Assembly: GCF_964275005.1 (NCBI RefSeq)
Contig: NC_092697.1
Coordinates: 18,936,638-19,000,637 of the forward strand
Source: Diadema setosum
Lineage: Eukaryota > Echinodermata > Echinoidea > Diadematoida > Diadematidae
DNA: 64,000 nucleotides
Reading direction: 5' to 3'
Part shown: positions 38,512 to 50,356 of the stretch, one piece after another
Layout of the letters: each line of letters opens with the position of its first letter
How positions within the stretch are numbered: the first letter of the stretch is position 1
The notes under the pieces: generated by a model
Told to the model about the DNA's origin: nothing
Seen by the model: only the letters and a program-made list of their open reading frames with translations
Database searches by the model: none
Position numbers and translations under genes: made by a program

Positions 38512-39545
38512 AAAGATAATAAAAAGTTTTGGTACCTCAAAAGTTTCCCTGAATTTCCGTGTTTCAGGTTACCTTTCATATAACCATGGACCTACAACGA
38601 ACTAACACTGTGAAACTTACTCGCCCCAAAGTGCTCTCATTTCTTAGTAATCATGCAATTAACTGCGACCAGCAGCCCCATACGCATAGCGTAATGGGGC
38701 TTCGCATTGTAGCATTCAGGATCATGACAGATTTAGTATCGCGGGTAAATATCAACTTAAAATCCAAAAAATTCTTCAATTTGAAGACTTACCAATTAAG
38801 TTGAAGTCTTGAAAACAGGCTTCAGGCAACGTTTGGTTCTGCCAATAGTCCCTTTCTGTTCGAATTGATGACTGAATGTGACTCTGTCGAGAGGACCTTG
38901 GGAGAGCTACATACACTGATTACTACGGCCAGCGCATACACACACATCACATGCGAACAAATTTCAAATCCATGAACGGATAAGATATTTGTCTGCGCAT
39001 GCGCTGGCCGTCAATTCAGTGTAGCTCTCCCAAGGTCCTCTCGACCGAGTCACATTCAGTCATCAATTCGAACAGAAAGGGACTATTGGCAGAACCAAAC
39101 GTTGCCCGAAGCCTGTTTTCAATACTTCAACTTAACTGGTAAGTCTTCAAATTGAAGAAATTTTTGGATTTTAAGTTGATATTTACCCGCGATACTAAAT
39201 CTGTCGTGATCCTGTAAGCTACAATGCGAAGCCCCATTTAGCTATCCGTATGGGGCTGCTGGTCGCAGTTAGCTACTCAGTATGCATATGGGGCTGCACG
39301 CTGCTGGTCGCAGTTATCATGCAATAATAGTTTCGTACAATACGTGTACTACCTCGCCGCCGTACGGCGGCGGCTCTGGTACGAAACCATTATTGCATGA
39401 TTACTAAGACATGAGAGCACTTTGGGGCGAGTAAGTCTCACAGTGTTAGTTATATGAAAGGTACTTTAACCTGAAACACAAACTAAGACAAGGAAATTCA
39501 GGGAAACTTTAGAGGTAATACCAAAACTTTATATTATCTTTAAGG
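38512..39545. repeat. Inverted-repeat arms of the foldback element
   Basis: Words such as TCTCCCAAGGTCCTCTCG, AACAGAAAGGGACTATTGGC and CGCGATACTAAATCTGTC on the right arm match the complement of the left arm over more than 400 bp. Differences include an insertion in the right arm near 39225-39375 that repeats GGGGCTGC..CTGGTCGCAGTTA and GTACGAAAC words. Confidence 0.9.
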
Positions 39546-39569
39546 ACTGAATTTTTCATATCTGTAAGT

Positions 39570-39625
39570 AACATACGAAAATTGCAAGTGGGAATCCCAC
39601 TTGCAATTTTCGGATGTTACACCAC
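39570..39625. repeat. Near-perfect short palindrome
   Basis: GTAACATACGAAAATTGCAA GTGGGA is followed at once by its complement, a 26-bp stem with one mismatch and a two-base centre, at the left edge of the nested sequence in the right foldback arm. Confidence 0.9.
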
Positions 39626-39833
39626 CCGGCCAAGTCCCGGCCAAGTCTCCGGACAGGTCGGGCAAAATTTTCACGGAAATCCCCCACTAAGTTCTTGACA
39701 GGCCGGGCAAAATTGAAGTAGAAATTCTCAACCAATTCCCCGACAGTCCGGGCAATATTTGTGCAGAAATCCCCGGCCAAGTCCCTGACAAGCCGGGCAG
39801 TATTTGCATAGAAATCCCCGGCCAAGTCCCGAC
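39626..39833. repeat. ~66-bp tandem repeat rich in GGCCAAGTCCC
   Basis: Three to four diverged units each containing GAAATCCCCGGCCAAGTCCC and GGCCGGGCAAAATTT. Read on the minus strand this gives a repeated GDF..N.ARPV..L peptide, but nothing suggests it is a gene. Related CCGGCCAAAATTCCCG words lie at 41760-41990 on the other side of the nested element. Confidence 0.8.
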
Positions 39834-39839
39834 CCTCAA

Positions 39840-41689
39840 GGCCCGGTCACACTGCCCAAAAGTCGCATAAACGCATGAATCACGCAAGAAATTTGGTTGT
39901 GCGTGCTTGTCCGTTGAGAATTTTCGCTGATTTACGCAATGAAAATCACCGATGAATTGCCCAACACCGCTGAAATATCACTAAAAAATCACTAAACCAC
40001 ACACTTTCAGCGCATACAGTGTAGGCACGCAAAGGCCCCAAATAGGGCGAATTCGTGGTTGTGCGCGACGACTGAGGTCCACGGAAAATCACGCATAATC
40101 AGCGCTTTATCACTATAATGAATTGCGTATGAATCGCGCATGATTCGCACATGAAAACTTTTACGCGAAGCCGAGTTTTGAGCTGCTCAAAAACCTGGCC
40201 TTTGAGGCCCTGTCACACTGCCCAAAAGTCGCGTAAATGCATGAATCACGTAAGAAATTCGAGCCTTAGTTTTACGCGATACATGCGTCATTTGCGCATT
40301 TCATGAGTTCGTCTGACGTGGAACCTTCATAGTTGTCAGCCAATGTGCGCCGGATCGGCGCTTTACGCGATTCCGGGTTTTGAGCAGCTCAAAACTCGGC
40401 TTCGCGGAAAAGTTTACGCAGTATTGCGCTGTTTTACGTAATTTTTGCGTAGTTTGTGTGGTTCTTACGCGAACAACGCGCGAAATATGCGTGGAATATC
40501 AGTGATTGTTTGCGAAAATGTTGCCGCTATCGCATTCACCGACAACTTTCCACTGACGATTAGCAGACATAAATAATGACGCATGTTTCGCGCTTGTAAC
40601 ACCTACGTATCACTGAAAATCACTGAAAAAAAAATATTGGCATATGTATAGTAAGGGGATTTGATCTCGCAGAAGGACTTAATGGTCGCGCATAGCGAAA
40701 CTGCGTATAGAAAGCAATATTATGCGTGGGACTAAGCACAAAATTTGCCAATACACCCATGGAATAAACATACCTGACAACCGCTAAACATGAGAAGGAA
40801 GCAGGTAAGAAATTTTGATTTCGAACAAAGTTTTCACTAAATTTCCAATTTTTTACCTTGTAATTTACCTACCTTAGCTTAAAATCTGTTTTAAGGATGT
40901 TGTAGCCTAGACGTGTCGTTGTGTCGTCTCGCTCGTAGCCGATAGAATTCAAAATTTGTTCGATCGATCGTTTACATATCGCATGACGTCATCATACACG
41001 AGAACAATGTATGCTGCCAGCTGCGCGACCTTAATATACCCCGAGAAATTGAACCCAGAAATTCAAGTCCGACATACAAACAGCGACAGCGCACTACTCC
41101 ATCATCGTATCATCAGGAGATCCTGGGAGGTGATTTTTCTGCATTTTTGTGATATTCATTGAGAAATTCAGGTGCGATTGTGGAATAACTCTATTATACG
41201 AGCATCACAAACTTTCGTGCGCGATATCTAGACCCCTAAACCATATCTCTAACACTAACAGAACACGCAAATAAGCGCATGTAATACTTATGAAATACTG
41301 ATCGATGAATCACTGATGTATCACTAACAACTCACGTATGATTGGCGCTATATTAGTGATTTTTTTGTGTGATATTTCCGTAGTTCTTGCGCAATTCATC
41401 AGTGATTTTCATTGCGTAAATCAGCGAAAATGGGCAAATTCTCGATGGACAAGCACGCAAAACCAAATTTCTTATGTGATTCATGCGATTACGCGACTTT
41501 TGGCCAGTGTGACCGAGCCCGCATGGAATCGCGTAAAGCGCCGATCCAGCATACATCGGCGGACAATACGAAGGTTCCACGTCAGACAAATTCATGAAAA
41601 TAATGCACAAATCGTGCATGTTTCGCGCAAGGCTTGATTTTCTTACGTGATTCATGCGTTTACGCGACTTTTGGGCAATGTTACCGAGT
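39840..41689. mobile_element. 1.85-kb nested foldback element with CCTCAA duplication
   Basis: CCTCAA at 39834-39839 and 41690-41695 flanks ends that are inverted copies (GGCCCGGTCACACTGCCC on the left; its diverged complement GGGCAATGTTACCGAGT on the right), followed on both sides by AAAAGTCGC and ATGAATCACG words. A second inner pair of the same ends lies near 40205 and 41520. The interior holds many TTACGCGA/TCGCGTAA words. No transposase ORF. Confidence 0.85.
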
Positions 41690-42334
41690 CCTCAATAGCA
41701 GGGAATTGCTAGTCAAGCGAAATAAATAATTTATGGTCACATTACCGTACTGGAAATGGTACGAGTCACGGTCAACTCTCAAGCAAAATCCAGCTCAATC
41801 CCGGCCAAAATTCCCGCTCCAAATCCCTGCCATTTGGTTGGAGGGAATTTCCCCCGGCAAGCCCCGGTGTATTCCCCACCCACACCCCAGTATATCCCCA
41901 ACCCACCCGGGCGAAAAAAATGTTGAAATCCCCGCCCAACTTGGTTGCAAGTCCCGGCCATCCCCAGGTACCCAGGGGTCGGGACTACAATTGACTAGTG
42001 CATAACTCATTTACCCAAGCAATTTTTCTTTCTTTCTTTTCTTTCCAAAGTTGCTTATGATGATATGCATCTAGATACACAATGAAAAATTGTTCTCAAG
42101 TGTTACATTTTGTTTGTTATTTACATTTGATGAGTGAAATTATACTCAAAAGTGTCACAGTGTTATCGTGGAATTGCCCACAAGTGGAAAAGAGGAATCA
42201 TTAAAGATTTTCAGGCATACATCTACTGGATTTTTTTAATGATCAAAGACACCCAACCCAGGTACTACACAAGCAGATTTCACTAGTGAGCAATGTAAAA
42301 GGGGCTACTGACCAACACCATTTACACATGAACT

Positions 42335-42800
42335 TTGAACCTTGCAGCCATGCTCCACCAGTTACATTGGCCTACACTTCAAGAGCGCAGGGCTCAATTC
42401 AAAGTAGTAATGCTGTACCGCATCAAGTACTCACTCATTGACATACCCCCAGATATCATACATCCTTCTACATCAACATCACTCCGTGGACATTCTCACA
42501 AGCTCTTCATTCCATATGCACGAACTGTTAGCTACAAAGAACATTCTTCCCAGACACAATCAGACTATGGAATGCTCTGCCCCAGGATACCTTCAATTGC
42601 ACCACTTTTAATAGCTCACGGTGCAGGATATTCAACTCCGCTAGAAGGGAATGGGATGTTTTTAGCTGCACTCTAGAAAATTTAGTCATTTTAACGTGCA
42701 CTGTACATAAACACCTCCACACCATGCCTGCCAACAGTATGACAATACACCAAAGGTGGACTGTACCGAACAGGAAGAAGAAGAAGAACTCTATAAACTC
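42335..42800 (+). pseudogene. LINE reverse transcriptase, 3'-terminal fragment
   Basis: Reads LHWPTLQERRAQFKVVMLYR then PPDIIHPSTSTSLRGHSHKL and, after a frame change near 42538, FFPDTIRLWNALPQDTFNCT. This is the region after RT in jockey/CR1-group non-LTR elements. It ends in a (GAA)n-like tail (about 42772-42789), typical of a LINE 3' end. Endonuclease and RT are missing, so it is a 5'-truncated insertion. Confidence 0.82.
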
Positions 42801-42983
42801 TATTCTGATTCTGAAGAGCACATGCACTATACATTCTCTACAGAAGATCAGCTCCACAATCATATACTATTACCGGTGATACACATCATTATAATGTACT
42901 GGTACATAGTGTAATACACTACAGCATCAACTACCTAACAATGCAGCATGTGCAGGGATCCAATGAGTACCATGTGTGCATAA

Positions 42984-43417
42984 GGCTGCGTTCACATAGG
43001 TAAGTATACTATTCGGGTATTCGGGCTCGTTTTTCGAGGGCACGCGAATAGCTTGAATCGAACGATAGGATTTCCTCACACCGGTTCACATAGGAGGGCA
43101 CTATTCGAAAGTACCGAATAGCTGCGAAAAGTATAGCAAAGTGGGAATCGAACTTGTTTGATTTTCTTGCAGCGTATACCGTCTCTCGTTTATGAAATAA
43201 TGACAATTTTGGTCTGGATTTGCCCTTTAGCAAAAATAAGCATGTAGACTGACATTCTGATGCAGTTTAGAAATTGTTAATAAGATTTGCTAGGATGTAG
43301 GAGGAAGAAATCCTCACTTCATGGGATTGTGAGTCGACGGTGCGGGTGATGGTGTATTCGGGCCCGAATAGCGAATACCGAATAGCGAATACCGAATACT
43401 TCTATGTGAACGCAGCC
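42984..43417. repeat. MITE with GGCTGCGTTCACATAG ends and TAA duplication
   Basis: 16-bp inverted ends and TAA on both sides (42981-42983, 43418-43420). The interior repeats TTCGGGTATTCGGGC-like words. A 3-bp TWA duplication suggests PIF/Harbinger mobilisation (inference). Confidence 0.85.
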
Positions 43418-43517
43418 TAATTGCATGGTGTCACGCAGCTGAGATGGGACTGTATTCCAAGCCAGATATACCTACTATATCAGCGGTCAGGGCTGATCAG
43501 GGCTGATCAAGGCTGAT

Positions 43518-43695
43518 CAGGGCTGCCAACTCTCACCCATTGAGCGTGAGACTCACGCATTTTGGTCCTTTCTCACGCTAAAACTTTATTTCATTTGCAT
43601 GCATTTCTACTGATCTCACTCATTTTGTCTCCTGAATTATAGCATTGGCCTATGGGAGTCTCACTCTCAACTAGTTTCCAGTGTTGGCAGCCCTG
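43518..43695. repeat. 178-bp element with CAGGGCTGCCAAC ends
   Basis: 13-bp perfect inverted ends. CAGGG termini recall hAT elements, but no 8-bp duplication is visible; the left flank is a GGCTGATCAA/G tandem. Confidence 0.75.
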
Positions 43696-43764
43696 CTGGG
43701 TGTAATGCTGGTCACATACATTGCATCATGTATTAAGACTTTATGAATTATAAATGTTGCCCAT

Positions 43765-44474
43765 TAGGCCAAAAAAAAAAAATTGTTGCATTGGCGTAAC
43801 CCGCCCGACCCTAAAAATTCCGCCGACCCCATGTTTTTTTATCATTTTTTTTTTTGCTATCGATATCAAATATCTTGTTGATTGCGATCGCGATCGCACA
43901 AACCCGGAAGTGGAAACGGCTCTGGGGATATCGGATGTACGAGAGAGAGATCTAGCGCCTCGCATAAGCCTTCCTTGATCAGTACGTCATCTGTTTCCAA
44001 CACGGACACGTACTCTAACAAGATTTATCCAGTGTATACGTAGCATTCAGACTGCGATGTATTGTGCACAGTTTTGCCATAGGTTTCTTGTGTGGAGAAC
44101 TTACACGAATCTGTATATGTGGGACTGTAATAGAGATCGCCGTGTGCGATGAAAAGATCGTACATATGGGTCAATTTGCATCTATCTTATCTAAGTCAAA
44201 ATAGTAAAATATGAAGTGAAAACATTCAGGATAGGGATTTCAACATCTTTAAATTCTGTAAAGGGGTATAATTCCAGTAATATCGGCCTCATAAATGATT
44301 TGTAGAATAGATGAACACAGCACATTCGGTGCAGCAGTTGTAACTGTTTACTGAGCTGAGCACGAGTTTTACACGTAAAATGCAGGTAGCAAAAAAAAAA
44401 AAAAAATCCGCCCGACCGACCCTATTTGAAAATCTCATGTTACGCCAATGCAACAATTTTTTTTTTTGGCCTTA
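43765..44474. repeat. ~710-bp element with GCATTGGCGTAAC ends
   Basis: Left end GCC then A-tract then TTGTTGCATTGGCGTAAC and CCGCCCGACCCT. Right end is its complement (GTTACGCCAATGCAACAA then T-tract then GGCC). TTAG lies on both sides. No coding capacity. Confidence 0.85.
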
Positions 44475-44637
44475 GGAGGGTCAAGTCACTGTCCAATATG
44501 AAGCACATTGTACGATTATGAAAAACAAAGTCATCTGCACCTATCCTCAGAGTTATGCAGTTTTATGATTTCTCTATCATATCATTATGAGTAATTCAGC
44601 CGGAGGATAAACAAATGAAGACTGTGAATACTAATTT

Positions 44638-44820
44638 TACTGTATGATTCGCAGCATGAAATATTTGCGAAATGGAGCTGACGTCTTGTCAGGAATTGTC
44701 ACTGGCATTCAATTCGCATAGACAAGCACATTCGCATGCATTTTAATTTTGCAAAATCTTTCGGCTCTCATGAAATTTGCAAAATTAAAATGCATGCGGA
44801 AATTCCTGGTTTTTCAGTAA
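44638..44820. repeat. Family D MITE, diverged copy
   Basis: Shares AAAATGCATGCG and a TACTGTA...CAGTA frame with 20175-20321, with repeated TTTGCGAAAT-like words. Confidence 0.6.
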
Positions 44821-46189
44821 TACATGAGAAGTTCACATAGGGAGATATCATACCTCAACATCGATGTTGGTCTCTGTTTTCTCACCAGGCCAAAAGTAGG
44901 AAATAATAACACCCATTCTGCACCTCCTCAGTTACTGTATATTTAAAGTGCCTTGTAAAGAGATGTTTGCTTGGAGTACTGAGCAAGTGCAGGTCTGGCC
45001 AACAGGGCAACAGTTGATCTTCCGGCAGCAAGTCCAACTGTGGAAAAACTACCCTTGTTTCAATGCTGTCCCACAAAAGTAATCAATCCAAACCACCGCC
45101 GGTGCTGGAGTCTGCACGATGAAAAGTTATGTGGTTTCCAGTCGCCACACTTGCCCGACTTCAATTAAATAGTAAGCCTGAAAGGCCTCCGTGTTCTCCC
45201 AATCCTACCCCTGTGGTTCCATTTACTTTCTACCCTAAGCCTCTGCCACGTATGACGACAGCCAAGCTGGTACAAAGCCAGGGTTATTAGGACGCAACGG
45301 AAGGAGTTTGTGGACTGTTCTATTTTTTAGGTCTGCTGTTCTGATGGAGCCAGCCACAACACATGTTGCCAACTCATTTCTGTGTCCTAACTCCCCCCCC
45401 CCCCCCCACACTACCCTATGAATGGATTCCATTTCGTTCACCCATGGTTCACCTGTGCACCAGAGTGTGGAAGGAGCACCAATCAGTGCACGCAGAATGT
45501 GTGTGTGTGGGAGGGTGTGCAAGTGTACACATGTGTGTATGCGGTATTGATTACTCACGTTCCTACTACAGCTTGCCACTTCCAAGTGCACTCCTGGGCT
45601 CAATGGCAAATAACACTAACAGTCTGCCAAATCAGACACCGGTAACTGGTATCAGTGCTTTCCCCACATACAGTGGACAGGAGTGCAGTATTTTGATTGC
45701 CATCCGAAATCCCACCTTTTTAGTGGAATTGTGATAACCCTGTTAACAGTGGTTTTCAACCTCCTAATCTTGTTTATCTTTCCCTGTTAACACACAAACA
45801 AAGAAATGAATGCATGGCTTTATAGTAATTTCTACAATTCACAGGAATGTTGAACTGTTTACAGATTTAGAAAAAGGTAACAAAACAAGATTACAAACAA
45901 TTCAGACTATTAAAGAACAGGAAAACATGGACTGTATCATCCAATATACAATGTGTAAGTCAAATGCATTAATATACATGTATCATACATAATACTATCA
46001 GTATCATATGTACATGATAAACAACTAAATTCTGTTATATGAGTGAATGGGATACTGAAATGAACATTTCACTATTTGATATTTTTGATAGTGTGTTTTA
46101 TTATTTACTGAGGGGTCAAATTAAAAGAACATTTTCAGACTTTATAAAATATGAAGAAAATATCATTGGACTTTTACAGGTCTCTTCCT
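44821..46189. other. Non-coding interval
   Basis: A C tract at about 45394-45408 and GTGTGT words near 45500. A possible small minus-strand exon (44860-44925, MGVIISYFWPGEKTETNIDV before GTATGA) is noted but not called. Confidence 0.4.
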
Positions 46190-46745
46190 AGAGTACTGGA
46201 TTATAACAGAAGTTTTTTTTTTTTGTCAGAAAATAACATATTAGCTACCGTTTTGTAATCTTTGACCTTGACCTTTGATCTTTCACCTCCCTCATGTCAT
46301 GAGAATGATTGTTGACTTACTTCCATCCTGCTTACCAAATGATACAGTGTATTTCAAATGGACATTCCTAGTACCATAAAAGTTATGGCTCAGGAAATAC
46401 CAAGTACATGAATTTTTACTAAAGCACAGGATTCCCTGACCTTGACCTCTGACCTTAGTATTACCACTATCTTGCTCATGATGGAAATACTTAATAACTT
46501 ACTTACAATGTAATTCCATCCTGTACAACCAACTTACATTGGTGACTGGTCATTACAAACTGCAGTTATGAATGGAAAATCTAATTGTGCATCTTCTCTC
46601 TACACCACATGTTGCATGATATGGCAACATGTTGCAAGACAGATGAACGATGGAACTACTACTAGTAGCTCCATGGACGGACAGGGAGACGGACAACTTG
46701 AAAACATAATGCCTTGCAGTTACAAGTTAGTGGAGGAGACATAAA
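46190..46745. repeat. TGACCTTTGACC-family element, copy 3, diverged
   Basis: Contains TGACCTTGACCTTTGATC, a GGACGGACAGGGAGACGGAC tract, AAAACATAATGCCT and GTGGAGGAGACATAAAA in the same order as the right part of 29366-30666. Left boundary uncertain. Confidence 0.7.
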
Positions 46746-46821
46746 ACACTGTAAGAATCAACATTTGCCTTGGAGGCATGGGTGGCCCACGATAAGGGCA
46801 GAGAACTAAACTAACATAAAA

Positions 46822-47136
46822 GGCACGGTCAGACTGGCAAAAGATCCAGAAGTTTAATATTGCAATCTTCAAGATCTCGAAGTTTTGCCAGTGTGACCTC
46901 AAACTTCCCGCGAAACTTCACACTCCAACTAAGGACATTTCCCTCACCCCAAATTTCTTGATCTGTTTGTGGGCAATGTCTCCGAAGCACGAGGCCATTG
47001 TCATGCACAGATGTGCATTTTTACGTCACAATCACTAGCCGTCGAACAGCGTGCTCTTTCTTCTTTCTTGCGCACGCGTACAAATGACCCAAACATCGTG
47101 ATCTTAAACTTCTTGATCTTTTGCCAGTTTGAACAT
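46822..47136. repeat. MITE with GGTCAGACTGGCAAAAGATC ends
   Basis: Left GGCACGGTCAGACTGGCAAA, right GATCTTTTGCCAGTTTGAAC, with an internal third copy of the end (GTTTTGCCAGTGTGACCT) near 46885-46902. Confidence 0.75.
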
Positions 47137-47949
47137 AACAATTTGGTGTATTGAAGATGAAAGGTAGATATCAAATCTACATTAGGCCTATATCTTTCTA
47201 ATCAGCACATTGTAGATTGTCATGAATGAATCCATCCCACTTGAGGAAGACATGTATGCTTTAGTGTTTATCTAATTACACCCTCTGTCAAACATTAATC
47301 ACTGGTGCATAAAGAACAAAGTGCACTAGATACAAATTATGTACATTGTACATGTACATAAGATGCTGCACTTTGGGAGCACTACACATAACTACATGGT
47401 ATGTACCCTGGAGTACATTGTGTACATACAACGGTATGTTTGACCTACAAGTACAATACCTGTACATGTAGACGGAAAATTCTCTCAGTGTGAAGTTACT
47501 GTACAACTGGATGAGGTTCATTGGACAATGGCAGTGTACTACAGCTGTACATATGTAGTGTAATCTGTGCGCAAAAGGCACAAGTTGTGTGGGTTTCCTT
47601 AAAGTGTTCTGCTACGATGTTTAATACTGAACTGTATATTCATTGAAGCCATATGATGAATTTTTAAAATCTGCTTTCCAATATCAAAGTATTACCAGTA
47701 ATTCACTAACTCTGAACACAGTGTACACCTGAATATTTTCCCTATATTGTCAATAACTTCAACTGGTCTTGGATAGTTGGAAGTGAACCTGATAAATGAC
47801 ACATTCAATTTCAGTCAATCATGCAATAAAGAAAAACATGAAAAGCAACATCATACTATTATAAAGGGCATGTACAAACTTGTATCACTATCAGCTTTTA
47901 GCAAATGTGACCTACAGTACTGATGATATATGTATGTACTGTAGGTCAC

Positions 47950-48420
47950 ATTTCGTCGGTCGCATTACGAACCGGCGAATGTTCGAATTTGCGCGGAAAC
48001 ACGATTACGAGATAATCGCGTTTAAAGAATCGGGACTTCTTTAAACGTATAAAAACGTGTCTTATAACCGCACATTGGTGATGATATTAAGAGAGTGATG
48101 AAAGCGGAATTTTCTGCTTTGTCTGATACTAAATATTATTTTGTAGCTGCACCTGGGGCTCTGTGGTAGTGATGCAAAGTGCGTTTGCCGGTTCGTAAAA
48201 CCCCCCATTTCAGCGTTTTACGTACATCGCGTACTAAAGAGAGGGCATTACGAACCGGCAAATGTATACATTTGCCGGTTCGTAAAGCCCATGCTCAATA
48301 CGTGTGGACGTAGCGAGTGCGCATTACGAACCGGCAAATGTAACATAAAATGGCGCGTATCATCACACATTCCACACGCTTAGGTGGTACGCGCACAGTG
48401 TAATGTATACATTCGCCGCT
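47950..48420. repeat. Repeat built from ACGAACCGGC motifs, locus 1
   Basis: Begins TCGTCGGTCGCATTACGAAC and holds five copies of ATTACGAACCGGCRAATGT in both orientations, including one head-to-head pair (about 48247-48285). The interior has TTTAAACG words. No ORF. Confidence 0.85.
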
Positions 48421-48537
48421 CTAGGTAGTGGGATTGTGATTCATTCATGTTCATTCATGTTCATTCATGTTAGTTGTATCATAATCATGGATATTAGGAA
48501 AGTGTAACAAACACCACAGTTATTTTCTCAAACTATA

Positions 48538-49017
48538 CAACCTACCTGTACTTTTACACATTAATTGTTGATGCGAGTAATGTTATCAAACTGTGCAATG
48601 GGTTTTTGATTGGACGAGTACCGTTCTATTAAAGCGTGCCTGGTAGTCACTCACTATCTATAAATATTACAAGTGTTAAGTCATTATCAGTATTGAGAGA
48701 ATATAATTACACCCATACAAACACAAACATACACAAACACACATACATGCACATATACCAGTAAACACACTCGAACCCACACACACAACCTACTTTCTGA
48801 CACATTAATTGTTGATGCCAGTAATGTTATCAAACTGTGCAATGGGTTTTTATTGACTACTGGATGAGTACTAAAAGTGCGCCTGGTAGTCACTGTCTAT
48901 AAAAAAGTGTAAATTCATTATTGAGAGAATATAATTACACCCATGCAAACACAAACATACACAAACACACACTATACATGCACATACCAGTACACACACT
49001 CGAACAAACACACACAC
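48538..49017. repeat. Tandem duplication, unit about 230-250 bp
   Basis: 48538-48788 and 48789-49017 align end to end: shared ATTAATTGTTGATG, GTTATCAAACTGTGCAATGG, GCCTGGTAGTCACT, GAGAGAATATAATTACACCC and CACAAACACAC. The second copy has several small deletions. Confidence 0.9.
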
Positions 49018-49852
49018 ACACATACCCTCTTACAAAGCAGTCATAATCACCTTGTTCTCCCAATTCTAGGTATCTGTGTCTCTCTCACTCCTCTTTTTTT
49101 TTGTTCTTTTTTTTCTATTCACCAGTCCCCAAGTTTGTGAAGAATTTTGCATTTTATTAATTCAAAATGCACCATTCCACATGTGTGTTCATAATTACAT
49201 ACAGTAACTACAAAACAAAGCATTCTCCTCAAACTTCCAGATATAACCTGTAAATTCAGAGAGTGATTTTTTTTTTTTTTTTTTTGCATTTTCGACAGCT
49301 CACAATAATTACATTGCACACTATTATTACAATACATTAAATTACAATTGATACAAAATAAATGTGACATTCTCCATGATACTTCACTATGTAATCTCAC
49401 TTGGAATGAGAAGTTAGGCATTTGTTGCATTTCAGAATTGTGTTCTGACCACTATAAAAGTGGTGCAATAACATGTACAAAATACAAAATTCTCCCAACA
49501 CTTCACGAGGTAATCTGACCTGTAAATTGGTGAGAAGTTCTGCATTTCCTTGACTTTAATGTATTACAGTAGTACGCGTGTTAGTCACAAATAGTGCAAT
49601 AACATGATCAAGTGTACCATTCTCCTCACACTTCACAAGGTAATTTTGCCCAGGGTTGAATTAATGAAAGTGATACCCAATGTGTTTATAAACACGAGTC
49701 TACAAACTTTAACAGTCTGCCAACTACTGGACTGCTGGGAGGAGAGTAGTGTACGTCATTTGTCTCTTTTTGCTGTCCTTAGGATGGGGGACAACATGAC
49801 AACATGTTAATAACATGTCTGGCTAGCCATTCTCTTTCTAGGACCAGAATTT
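49018..49852. other. Non-coding interval
   Basis: T-tracts near 49098 and 49268. Two loosely similar stretches near 49370 and 49505 share CACTT..GTAATCT..CTTG words. No gene seen. Confidence 0.4.
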
Positions 49853-50356
49853 TCAAGGCATGATAATATTGTCTGATAGACATTCTGCCATTTTCACTGA
49901 GGCAATCATAGCCAAAAGATTGATATGGTTACGTGTTAAATCACATCTTTGATGGTTAAAATGTGTTCTACCATCTACAAATATTTCTGACTTTTTGTAG
50001 GCTTCCCCACTGTTCAGCTTTTTTTTTGACAATTCTGTTTTAGATTCCATTAATTTTTTCATGACAACTGAAGATCTATCAGGAATAGAACTGATGTCAG
50101 TACCTACATATTCTTCCACATGAAAATCTTCTGGCTTTGCACTGACATCTATCTTCCACTCCCTCAAAAGCCTCAATGGCAGTAGTTTCCAAATTTGCAA
50201 TGAAGAGTCAATAAATGGAATACATACTGGAACACTACACTTTATTTCTATTGTTTCTTTTATATTTGAATAAGGTCCTCCCGAAGTGATAAAAATTGGT
50301 CGATTTGTGTGAAACTGTGTTGAAATTATTGAAAGCATGTAGCAAATATGTAACAC
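49853..50356 (-). CDS. Unrecognised ORF, possible exon
   Basis: 167 codons with good protein-like composition, including IEIKCSVPVCIPFIDSSLQI and WKIDVSAKPEDFHVEEYVGT, and a C-terminal SVKMAECLSDNIIMP before the stop. A TTATCTTCAG acceptor-like site lies just upstream (about 50359-50368), so it may be a last exon starting at VLHICYML rather than a single-exon gene. It could belong to the same gene as the exons at 51951-53121 but is separated by a stop-terminated exon. Function unknown; it might also be an old transposon fragment. Confidence 0.35.
   Translation of the reverse strand: MLHICYMLSIISTQFHTNRPIFITSGGPYSNIKETIEIKCSVPVCIPFIDSSLQIWKLLPLRLLREWKIDVSAKPEDFHVEEYVGTDISSIPDRSSVVMKKLMESKTELSKKKLNSGEAYKKSEIFVDGRTHFNHQRCDLTRNHINLLAMIASVKMAECLSDNIIMP

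Larger units (their letters stand above)
38429..42178. mobile_element. 3.75-kb foldback element with 6-bp duplication
   Basis: Perfect 16-bp termini GGCAATTCCACGATAA and the complement are flanked by CACAAG at 38423-38428 and 42179-42184. Long inner arms (about 38512-38925 and 39005-39545) are inverted copies around a short loop. The right arm is then interrupted by further nested sequence up to about 42060. No transposase ORF. The architecture resembles the foldback (TU-like) transposons known from sea urchins; family identity is inferred. Confidence 0.88.

Noticed and set aside
39556..39887. Repeated GDF..N.ARPV peptide ORFs
   Set aside because: Direct translation of a GC-rich tandem repeat inside a foldback element.
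44860..44925. Possible first exon MGVIISYFWPGEKTETNIDV
   Set aside because: Too short, two competing donors, no partner exon and no family recognised.
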